Under the pieces are notes generated by a model that was not told the DNA's origin, did not search any database, and worked only from the letters and a program-made list of their open reading frames with translations. From positions 80,260,634-80,324,633 of the forward strand of contig CM066997.1 of the NCBI GenBank assembly GCA_033977485.1: a DNA stretch of 64,000 nt, read 5' to 3'. The position numbers were made by a program, and so were the translations under genes. Positions within the stretch are counted from its first letter, which is position 1. Each line of letters opens with the position of its first letter. Below, piece after piece: positions 22,210 through 33,069 of the stretch. This DNA comes from Hydrangea macrophylla. Taxonomy: Eukaryota > Streptophyta > Magnoliopsida > Cornales > Hydrangeaceae.

Positions 22210-23970
22210 CATAAAAATATTGTACGCACTATGCGGGCCCATTGCATAAACCATTTGATAGATCTAAATTTCTTAGTATCATAATCCACAATTCACCTAC
22301 AAAATCAACCTATGTAAAGGTAAGCCATTCGGAGTCAAAGAATTCAAAAACTCTTCTTCATATATAATAGTTGCAAGTGTCATCAATTGTTTCATCAAAG
22401 CTTATAAATGTTTTGGCATCACCTAGAAAAAGACTAATCATTTTCTCATTCAATTTGTCCATATATTCATATTTTGGTCGCTAATATTGCTCGATTTGTC
22501 ATGTAGTCTGGTGATTTAAAGTTTTGATGCAGAGATGGAAAGGTGCACTCTATAATTTGTTGCTCTGAAAACACATCATTGTGTCATTGACGTATTCAAT
22601 CACCATTTCATTTGGAATTACAATCACATCATCATCATTTGTTGGTTCATCGATCGTCATTTCCAATTCGTAGAAGCAACTGGCTAAATTGTGGGCCAAT
22701 TCCTACTCTCAGATTTTTTGTAAAGGTTAACATCTTCATTCTTGGCCAGGGATATGACTTTACCAGACTTGCGTTAACAGTTTGTTCTCTTGTAGCTCGA
22801 GGCACTACTGGTAATACTTAGGTGAAAATCCCCTCTAAATACGATAACTTTTCCTCCAAAAGCTTCTTGATTGTCTAAGATGTCTTTCAATGTTCTATCA
22901 ATTGTTTGAATAGCCCAACTTCTTGCCATTGGTACGTCATCCCAAATAATTAACTTTGATTTTGATTCACATAATAACTTTGTTGTTCCACTTTGTTTTG
23001 GTATGTTGCACATATTGATCTCATTAGCACTGATGGGTATTTTAAAGCATGAATGTGCAGTTCATCCACCAGGCATCAACGCAGTAGCTACTCCTAATGT
23101 TGTTGTGGCAAGAGCTATCGTTTTTCGTGATCTTATGGTTGTAAGTAAGGCACGGTAAAGATATGTTTTACCAGTTCCTCTAGGATTATCAATAAAAAAA
23201 ATACACCGCTTCCTCCAGTATTAACTTGGTCTAGTATCTCTGTGAATGATATTTGTTGCTCTATAATTAAACTTGACTTTGAGTAACAATCTTCTGGATG
23301 AATATCAATTGACATTTCATCTCTGATTTCTCTTGGATAAGTTTGTTCAGAGTGAGAGTCATCATGCTATATACTTGGCAGGTCATAATTCTCAAGTAAA
23401 AGTTCAAACTTGTAAGGGTCTTCGAAATTTGCAACTTTATTGAATTATCATCACATCTAAAATCTTCAGACATTGCCTCAAAATGTTTATCCCATAATTT
23501 CCTTACATTAGTTGATTCACAATAAATGAATGTTGTTGTAAATAATCTGCAAAGGGCATGAGGCATTTGGAACATGGTTTCCTCATTTAAGCACTCTAAA
23601 ATACTTTGATCAGATTCAAGTAAGCTTCTTTTTGTGGATAATCTTAAAAAAATTGACAACTAATATCGTTAACTGTTAACAAATCCTCATATGATGTTGG
23701 TCCTCTGACTTGAAGTAATAGTACTCTCAAATAATCTCTCACCTTCCACCGGATTTGCTCTGTTTATTCGACCAATCACTTCCCTTTTCTTTCATTCATA
23801 CCAATGTTTATTTTTAGTATCCCACGCATAGTACTCTAGAAATCACTATACACAAGTACTCCGGCCTTTTCACTCTTAGAACACATACTGAAATATTCTA
23901 TAAGCATTGTTTTGGAATTCTTATCCCAATTGATAACAACTCTCAAGTTTTGATTATTCCACAGATAATA
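22210..23970 (-). pseudogene. Helitron Pif1-type helicase, broken (copy 1)
   Basis: In reading order: a block with VRGPTSYEDLLTVND (about 23660-23720); PHALCRLFTTTFIYCE...LWDKHFEAMSEDF (23440-23570); a pre-helicase IEQQISFTEILDQVNTGG; a P-loop GTGKT (about 23165-23180) that lies one frame off after an A-run; Walker-B-like IIWDDVPMA followed by FRGDFH (22830-22950); and a C-terminal block RNLDLSNGLCNG (about 22225-22260). These are Helitron helicase signatures (5'-3' DNA helicase of the RepHel protein). Stops and frameshifts separate the blocks. The FGGDF motif reads FRGDF here. Confidence 0.85.
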
Positions 23971-25600
23971 TTATCTGTCAACTTTAAACCACAGTAATTC
24001 ACTCATTTTTTTTTATAGCATTTTTGGGTATTTTTTTTGTTTTGGATTTAATGTATTTGTTTGAGTTCTATGCATTGGAATTCAAAATTGTACCCAAAAA
24101 AAGTAATTTGGAACCTTGTTTTCAATTTTATATGTCAAATAGATAATGTTATTTGTGGACAGACGTATAATATTGAGTTAAACACCCATAATTTTATTTT
24201 ATTTTTTTGGCCTTTTAGGGTGATATATATATATATATATATATATTTTGTATTTTATGTATTTCTTCGAGATCTACACAATGGGCTTGGAAATTTTACC
24301 AAAAAAGATACGTTCTGATTTTGAGATTTTATCTGTCTAATAGATAATATTATATTATCTGTCTCTAGACAGATAATATTATCTGTTTGTGTTAACGGCG
24401 ATAACTTTCTCAATTCTTGGACTTTTTGGGTGATTTTTTTTTTTTTTTGAGTTCTTGTATTTTTTTTGAGATATATGCATTTATAGTGCCAATTTTACGA
24501 AACGAATATATATATTTTTTATTTATGTGATAAAACACAGTTTTTCATATTTGTTTAATTTTTAATTTTTTTCCTCAGTGTTTCTTTGTCAATATTGATC
24601 TCGTTTGATGCATATCATTTTGCTAATTCCAAAATCAAATTTTACAAAAAAACAGAGTTGTAGAACAGAAGTTATAGCAATTTGAAGTTGTTTAGGCATA
24701 AAAAGGATCTAATGAGTTAAAGAAAAGTAGCATGAGTTATTTTTAAATGGGGCCTTCGGCTATAGCACCCTTAAATAAAACACGTCCAAGCTAAAACTTT
24801 TCTTTTGTAAAATTGGCACCATAGATGCATAGATCTTAAATAACAAAAACATGTTTCTTTTGAAAAATTGGGTGCATGGTGCATAGATCTCAAATAATAA
24901 AAACACATTTCTTTTGTAAAATTGGCACCATAGGTGCATAGATCATAAAAAAAAAACATGAGATTAAAAATAAAATAAAATAACACACAAAAATTCCAAA
25001 AAAATGATAAAATTATTTATTTGCAGACAGAAAAAAACCCAAAATAAGGCTGCAAATTACATGTTTTTATAAAGTTTCCAACTCTAATGATAGATCTCGA
25101 AAAAAAAACATGAATTCAAAAAAAAATAAAAAAAATTACCCACAAAGCCCAAGTATTGATAAAGTTATCGTCGTTAATTCAAACAGATAATATTACTTGT
25201 TGAAGATATATTAAATCTCAAAATCAGGCTGCAACTTACTATTTCATTTATTTATTTATTTTTGTAAAATTTTCAAGTCCAATGCATAGATCTCGAGGAA
25301 ATACATGAAATACGAAGAAAAAAAATCATCCAAGAATGCCAAAATTTTGGTTATTTTCGTCAATATTATCTATCAGTCAACAGATAATATTGTCTATATT
25401 GATAGATAAAATCGAAAAATGAGGTTCAAAATTACACTTTTTTTTTTTGTTACAATTTTCAAGTCTAATGCATAGATCTTAACCAAATGCATGAAATTTT
25501 AAAAAAAAAAACAAAAAACCCAGAAACGCAAAAATAAATAAATAAATAAATAATGATTAAGTTATGGTGGTTTAAAGTTGACAGATAATATTTTGTTAGA
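23955..25600. mobile_element. Foldback insertion with ATAATATTAT palindromes (Helitron copy 1)
   Basis: The left edge ACAGATAATATTATCTGTCA followed by ACTTTAAACCAC is mirrored at the right edge by GTGGTTTAAAGTTGACAGATAATATT. CAGATAATATTATCTG-type palindromes recur inside (near 24160, 24340-24390, 25175, 25370-25400). The flanking text 'TGCATAGATCTCGA' runs in opposite orientations on the two sides. Near the centre (24780-24950) a ~62-bp unit (TTTTGTAAAATTGGCACCAT, then GGTGCATAGATC) is tandemly repeated three times. No transposase. The same structure is at 29430-31080. Confidence 0.65.
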
Positions 25601-25826
25601 CATTTTTGCTTAGAAACAAAGGACCTTTTACTGAATTACAAAAGTAGCGAAAGGCTGTTCGCCAAATTGAAAAAGTAGCGAGGGAGGGACTTATAAAAAA
25701 AGGCCAAATCGTGTGAGTTTTTGGCTAATACACCTAATACTAAGGGATCTATCATCCAATATCTATTTCTTAAATCCAATTAAAGTCTATATCTTTTAGG
25801 GCTCGTTATTTCATCAAAGAGTGTAC

Positions 25827-25857
<31 letters not shown>

Positions 25858-27689
25858 GTAGTAGTAGTAGTAGGAGGAGGATAGTTTTTTAGTTTTAGTT
25901 TAGTTGGAATCGTGTAATTCTTAAAAAAAAAAAAATCAATAAACAATTGAATAGGAGTCCTATAGAATGCGACTTAGGAAAACCCATGAATTGATCAAGT
26001 TTCAGTAGCAATTGTTTTCATAATGTTAAAAGGGAAGAAAAAAAAAAAAAAAAAAAAAAAAGAGACACGAATTGTGGCCCACATGAGAAGCATTGGCAGT
26101 TGGACGGATGATGTAAAAAAAAAAGGTAAATAGACAACAAACGTGAGGCAAGGCATGGTTCTTATCAATTTAGGAGTCCTAGTACAATTATAGCACACAT
26201 TATATCTAACAAAAAAAAAGGCTACGATTGGACACACGCTTAAAATCCAGTTCACTGGATAAGTTCACTCAACCCAATTCAATTTTTTGAGTACAGAGTC
26301 CTATATTTGTAAGGATTAATATTAGGAAGTATTGCCAATTCATGGGGTCCAAAGGGAAAAAAAAAAAAACTTGCGGCAGTGTTGTGGGTTCCAGTTTTAG
26401 TTGGAGTCTTAAAACCAAAAATCTAGTGTAATCTCTAAAGCAACCAATTTTTTTTTTTTTTGAAAAAAAAAAACGCGAGCTAGCAAAAAAAAAAAAATGG
26501 AGTCCACAATATTAGAGCTACTTTTAGTTAAGAGTCCTTGAACTATAAGTAAGTTTACTTTTGTTTTTAGTTAATTAAGAGTCCTAAAATTAAATACAAG
26601 AAAGTGATGGTAACAATCATGAGTCAAAAAAGAAAGAGTTCACAAAAAATATATTGAAAAACAATGGGTTAGAGAGTACAATAGTTCGTAATAAATAAGT
26701 ACTAATAAAAAAGAAAATAAAACAAAGAAAACAAAAACATTAGGACTTTTATGGACAAACTAAAAAAAAGTGGCATACTAAACTTATTAAAACACTAAGA
26801 AAATCACTTAATTAAAAGTGTACCGATTGATGAAAGGCAAGGCATGGTTCTTATCAATTTAGGAGTCCTAGTACAATCATAGCACACATTATATCTAACA
26901 AAAAAAGGCTACGATTGGACACACTACAAATAAAAAAATGGTATACTAAACTTTTAAAACTCTAAAAAAAATAGTTAAGTAAAAGTACACCGATTGATAA
27001 AAGTGTAAAACACTTATACCCATTGGTACATTTATTTATACTAGTCATATAACACGTGTGTTGCACGTGATTGGTGCACATTTATAAATATCTTTAACAT
27101 TGAGAATAGTTTGTGATGAGAACTTCATGACTAACAAATTTACAATGTTAATTTGACACTTTTGGTGTAGTGGTCTTATGTGAGGACTTAAGTTCCGGGG
27201 ACCAGTGAAGGAGAGAGGGGCAGTGTTTGAACCTTAGTAAGGAGCTAGGCATATAGATTCTTTTCCAACCGGGCTAAAAGTGTGGCTTATATTAAGGATA
27301 TGTTTGATAACCCAATTTAGTGTTGTAAAAGAAATATTTAGCCCTTATTATTTTCAGTGTGCCACTTAACACTAACTGAAATACCAAACAGATGGTTAAA
27401 CTAAATTTAAGGGTGATTCTGTTCTTAATAAGAGGACATACATATTAAAGCAATTAAATGTCAAAGAACATGCAAAAATTTTGGGTTAAATTTAGTAATT
27501 AAAATTTTAGCACATAAAATTCAATACTTTTAAGTACTTAGTTTGTAGTTTTATCAAAGCAGTTAAATTTGGTCAGAACTCAAAAAATAAAAAATATTTA
27601 TATTTTTTAGTCTGGAAGTAAATAAAAATAAAAATAAAAATAAAAAAATAAAAAGATCATATAGAAGTACTTTAATTGTTACTCCACAA

Positions 27690-29445
27690 AAATAGTGTAC
27701 GCACTATGCGGGCCCATTGCATAAACCATTTGATAGATCTAAATTTCTTAGTATCATAATCCACAATTCACCTACAAAATCAACCTATGTGGAGGTAGGC
27801 CATTCGGAGTCAAAGAATTCAAAAACTCTTCTTCATATATAATAGTTGCAAGTGTCATCAATTGTTTCATCAAAGCTTATGAATGTTTTGGCATCACCTA
27901 GAAAAAGACTAATCATTTTCTCATTCAATTTGTCCATATATTCATATTTTGGTCGCTAATATTGCTCGATTTGTCATGTAGTCTGGTGATTTAAAGTTTT
28001 GATTGCGAGATGGGAAGGTGCACTCTATAATTTGTTGCTCTGAAAACACATCATTGAGTCATTGATGTATTCAATCACCATTTCATTTGGAATTACAATC
28101 ACATCATCATCATTTGTTGGTTCATCGATCGTCATTTCCAATTCGTAGAAGCAACTGGCTAAATTGTGGACCAATTCCTACTCTCGGATTTTTTGTAAAG
28201 GTTAACATCTTCATTCTTGGCCAGGGATATGACTTTACCAGACTTGCGTTAACAGTTTGTTCTCTTGTAGTTCGAGGCACTACTGGTAATACTTAGGTGA
28301 AAATCCCCTCCAAATGCGATAACGTTTCCTCCAAAAGCTTCTTGATTGTCTAAGATGTCTTTCAATGTTCTATCAATTGTTTGAATAGCCCAACTTCTTG
28401 CCATTGGTGCGTCATCCCAAATAATTAACTTTGATTTTGATTCACATAATAACTTTGTTGTTCCACTTTGTTTTGGTATGTTGCACATATTGATCTCATT
28501 AGCACTGATGGGTATTTTAAAGCATGAATGTGCAGTTCATCCACCAGGCATCATCGTAGTAGCTACTCCTAATGTTGTTGTGGCAAGAGCTATCGTTTTT
28601 CGTGATCTTATGGTTGTAAGTAAGGCACAGTAAAGATATGTTTTACCAGTTCCTCTAGGATTATCAATAAAAAAAATACATCGCTTCCTCCAGTATTAAC
28701 TCGGTCTAGTATCTCTGTGAATGCTATTTGTTGTTCTATATTTAAACTTGACTTTGAATAACAATCTTCTGGATGAATATCAATTGACATTTCATCTCTG
28801 ATTTCTCTTGGATAAGTTTGTTCAGAGTGAGAGTCATCATGCTATATACTTGGCAGGTCATAATTCTCAAGTAAAAGTTCAAACTTGTAAGGGTCTTCGA
28901 AATTTGCAACTTCATTGAATTATCATCACATCTAAAATCTTCAGACATTGCCTCAAAATGTTTATCCCATAATTTCCTTACATTAGTTGATTCACAATAA
29001 ATGAATGTTGTTGTAAATAATCTGCAAAGGGCATGAGGCATTTGGAACATGGTTTCCTCATTTAAGCACTCTAAAATACTTTGATCAGATTCAAGTAAGC
29101 TTCTTTTTGTGGATAATCTTAAAAAAATTGACAACTAATATCGTTAACTGTTAACAAATCCTCATATGATGTTGGTCCTCTGACTTGAAGTAATAGTACT
29201 CTCAAATAATCTCTCACCTTCCACCGGATTTGCTCTGTTTATTCGACCAATCACTTCCCTTTTCTTTCATTCATACCAATGTTTATTTTTAGTATCCCAC
29301 GCATAGTACTCTAGAAATCACTATACACAAGTACTCCGGCCTTTTCACTCTTAGAACACATACTGAAATATTCTATAAGCATTGTTTTGGAATTCTTATC
29401 CCAATTGATAACAACTCTCAAGTTTTGATTATTCCACAGATAATA
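27690..29445 (-). pseudogene. Helitron Pif1-type helicase, broken (copy 2)
   Basis: Collinear with the copy 1 helicase, offset by about 5,475 bp. It retains the more family-like IIWDDAPMA and FGGDFH where copy 1 has IIWDDVPMA and FRGDFH. The A-run frameshift before the P-loop (about 28668) and the internal stops are the same as in copy 1, so these lesions predate the duplication. The C-terminal NGLCNG block is at about 27700-27740. Confidence 0.85.
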
Positions 29446-31080
29446 TTATCTGTCAACTTTAAACCACAGTAATTCACTCATTTTTTTTTATAGCATTTTT
29501 GGGTATTTTTTTTGTTTTGGATTTAATGTATTTGTTTGAGTTCTATGCATTGGAATTCAAAATTGTACCCAAAAAAAGTAATTTGGAACCTTGTTTTCAA
29601 TTTTATATGTCAAATAGATAATGTTATTTGTGGACAGACGTATAATATTGAGTTAAACACCCATAATTTTATTTTATTTTTTTGGCCTTTTAGGGTGATA
29701 TATATATATATATATTTTGTATTTTATGTATTTCTTCGAGATCTACACAATGGGCTTGGAAATTTTACCAAAAAAGATACGTTCTAATTTTGAGATTTTA
29801 TCTGTCTAATAGATAATATTATATTATCTGTCTCTAGACAGATAATATTATCTGTTTGTGTTAACGGCGATAACTTTCTCAATTCTTGGACTTTTTGGGT
29901 GATTTTTTTTTTTTTTGAGTTCTTGTATTTTTTTTGAGATATATGCATTTATAGTGCCAATTTTACGAAACGAATATATATATTTTTTATTTATGTGATA
30001 AAACACAGTTTTTCATATTTGTTTAATTTTTAATTTTTTTCCTCAGTGTTTCTTTGTCAATATTGATCTCGTTTGATGCATATCATTTTGCTGATTCCAA
30101 ATTCAAATTTTACAAAAAACAGAGTTGTAGAACAGAAGTTATAGCAATTTGAAGTTGTTTAGGCATAAAAAGGACCTAATGAGTTAAAGAAAAGTAGCAT
30201 GAGTTATTTTTAAATGGCGCCTTCGGCTATAGCACCCTTAAATAAAACACGTCCAAGCTAAAACTTTTCTTTTGTAAAATTGGCACCATAGATGCATAGA
30301 TCTCAAATAACAAAAACATATTTCTTTTGAAAAATTGGGTGCATGGTGCATAGATCTCAAATAACAGAAACACATTTCTTTTGTAAAATTGGCACCATAG
30401 GTGCATAGATCATAATAAAAAATAAAAAAAATAAAAATAAAAAACATGAGATTAAAAATAAAATAAAATAACACACAAAAAGTCCAAAAAATGATAAAAT
30501 TATTTATTTGCAGATAGAAAAAAACCCAAAATAAGGCTGCAAATTACATGTTTTTATAAAGTTTCCAACTCTAATGATAGATCTCGAAAAAAAAAACATG
30601 AATTAAAAAAAAAATAAAAAAAAATTACCCACAAAGCCCAAGAATTGATAAAGTTATCGTCGTTAATTCAAACAGATAATATTACTTGTTGAAGACATAT
30701 TAAATCTCAAAATCAGGCTGCAACTTACCATTTTATTTATTTATTTATTTTGTAAAATTTTCAAGTCCAATGCATAGATCTCGAGGAAATACATGAAATA
30801 TGAAGAAAAAAAATAATCCAAAAATGCCAAAAAAAAAATGAGGAGATTTTGGTTATTTTCGTCAATATTATCTATCAGTCAACAGATAATATTGTTTATA
30901 TTGATAGATAAAATTGAAAAATGAGGTTCAAAATTACATTTTTTTTTTTGGTTATAATTCTCAAGTCTAATGCATAGATCTTAACCAAATGCATGAGAAA
31001 AAAAAAAAAAAAAAAAACGCAAAAATAAATAAATAAAAAATGATTAAGTTATGGTGGTTTAAAGTTAACACATAATATTT
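29430..31080. mobile_element. Foldback insertion (Helitron copy 2)
   Basis: Duplicate of 23955-25600 with small indels in homopolymer and dinucleotide tracts and a short extra stretch near 30830-30850. Its presence at the same place in both Helitrons shows that the insertion came before the duplication. Confidence 0.65.
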
Positions 31081-31310
31081 TGTTAGACATTTTTGCTTAG
31101 AAACAAAGGACCTTTTACTGAATTACAAAAGTAGCGAAGGGTTGTTCGCCAAATTGAAAAAGTAGCGAGGGTGGGACTTATAAAAAATGGCCAAATCGTG
31201 TGAGTTTTTGGCTAATACACCTAATATTAAGGGATCTATCATCCAATATCCCTTTCTTAAATCCAATTAAAGTCTATATCTTTTAGGGCTCGTTATTTCA
31301 TCAAAGAGTG

Positions 31311-31347
<37 letters not shown>

Positions 31348-32569
31348 GTAGTAGTAGTAGTAGTAATAGTAGGAGGAGGATAGTTTTTTAGTTTTAGTTT
31401 AGTTGGAATCGTGTAATTCTTAAACAAAAAAAATCAATAAACAATTGAATAGGAGTCCTATAGAATGCGACTTAGGAAAACCCATGATTTGATCTAGTTT
31501 CAGTAGCAATTGTTCTCATAATGTTAAAGGGAAAAAAAAAAGAGACACGAATTGTGGCCCACATGAAGAAGTGTTGGCAGTTGGACTAATGATGTAAAAA
31601 AAAAAAAGGTAAATAGACAACAAACGTGAGGCAAGGCATGGTTCTTATTAATTTAGGAGTCCTAGTACAATTATAGCACACATTATATCTAACAAAAAAA
31701 AGGCTGCGATTGGACATACGCTTAAAATCCAGTTCACTGGATAAGTTCACTCAACCCAATTCAATTTTTTGAGTACAGAGTCTTATATTTGTAAGGATTA
31801 ATATTAGGAAGTATTGCCAATTCATGGGGTCCAAAGGAAAAAAAACGTGCGGCAGTGTTGTGGGTTCCAGTTTTAGTTGGAGTCTTAAAACCAAAAATCT
31901 AGTGTAATCTCTAAAGCAACCAAATTTTTTTTTTTTTTTCAAAAACGCGAGCTAGCAAAAAAAAAAAATGGAGTCCATAATATTAGAGCTACTTTTAGTT
32001 AAGAGTCCTAGAACTATAAGTAAGTTTACTTTTGTTTTTAGTTAATTAAGAGTCCTAAAATTAAATACAAGAAAGTGATGGTAACAATCATGAGTCAAAA
32101 AAGAAAGAGTTCACAAAAAATATATTGAAAAACAATGGGTTAGAGAGTACAATAGCTCGTAATAAATAAGTACTAATAAAAAAGAAAATAGAACAAGGAA
32201 AACAAAAACATTAGGACTTTTATGGACAGACTAAAAAAAAGTGGCATACTAAACTTATTAAAACACTAAGAAAATCACTTAATTAAAAGTGTACCGATTG
32301 ATGAAAGGTAAGGCATGGTTCTTATCAATTTAGGAGTCCTAGTACAATCATAGCACACATTATATCTAACAAAAAAAGGCTACGATTGGACACACTACAA
32401 ATAAAAAAGTGGTATACTAAACTTTTAAAACTCTAAAACAAATAGTTACAAATAAAAAAGTGGTATACTAAACTTTTAAAACTCTAAAAAAAATAGTTAA
32501 GTAAAAGTGCATCGATTGATAAAAGTGTAAAACACTTATACCCATTGGTACATTTATGTATATTATAGA

Positions 32570-33069
32570 TATAGAAACAGAGAGGTTTCTTCTTGCATTG
32601 GTCAGCGGCGCGACAACCGAGAGGAGGGAGGAAGAGTGACCAGCTAAGGGGTTGTTTGAGTTCCAAAATCCTTTAGATTTTGAGGTAGCTTTGCTTGCAT
32701 TTCTATTTGGTGATTTCCTTTGGGTTTATGAATCCTAAGAGGTAACCCTTGTACTTACTCTCTAATTGATTGAATACCTCATGTTTAGGGCAAAAACTTG
32801 AGAGAACATTTGTATTCTTTATTTTACGTAGTGGAATCTTTCGAAGTTATCCTGTGATATTTTCCCTCTCCATTAAAGGGTTTTTTCACATAAATCTTGG
32901 TGTCATTTAATTCTTGCTTGGATACCTTATTATTATATTGTTTGTGCTTAATTGTGGTGAAAGAAATTATCATTGTGGCTTGGATATTATTTGTGCCTAT
33001 TTAGTTTACACTTGACCAAGGTTAGGAAGTATTGCTCCTAATAGTGGGGATTCCAATTTTTCCCTAACA
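32570..33069 (+). repeat. Copia 2 5' LTR, second segment
   Basis: Resumes with TATAGAAACAGAGAGG and matches 40098-40608 to the end (TTTTTCCCTAACA versus TTTTTCCCCAGCA). The PBS follows three bases later. In the 3' LTR the corresponding join is continuous, proving that the intervening 11 kb is an insertion. Confidence 0.93.

Larger units (their letters stand above)
21564..27040 (-). mobile_element. Helitron copy 1 of a head-to-tail pair, non-autonomous
   Basis: On the minus strand the 3' terminus reads CACGTGC-AAC-GCACGTG hairpin, eight bases, then CTAG followed by T (plus-strand CTAG at 21564-21567). This is the Helitron 3' signature. It carries a broken Pif1-type helicase gene (22210-23970), but no HUH/Rep region is recognisable. 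A foldback insertion (about 23955-25600) replaces or interrupts the zone upstream of the helicase. Its 5' end abuts the CTAG of copy 2 with no host DNA between, and lacks the expected TC. It matches copy 2 at an offset of about 5,475 bp with roughly 97-98% identity by eye. Confidence 0.88.
27041..32569 (-). mobile_element. Helitron copy 2 of a head-to-tail pair, with intact outer 5' end
   Basis: Minus-strand 5' terminus TCTATAATATACATAAATG begins at 32569, preceded by A. The 3' terminus is the CACGTGC/GCACGTG-type hairpin (with one change) followed by CTAG at 27041-27044. Together with copy 1, the pair is bounded by A|TC...CTAG|T, the Helitron insertion rule. The content is as in copy 1. Private differences include a 56-bp tandem duplication at about 32395-32505, longer TAA/TAG triplet runs (31314-31375) and a few substitutions. 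Confidence 0.9.

Noticed and set aside
22612..22821. 69-codon plus-strand frame present in both Helitron copies
   Set aside because: It is antisense to the helicase remnant, and its conservation simply follows from the duplication.
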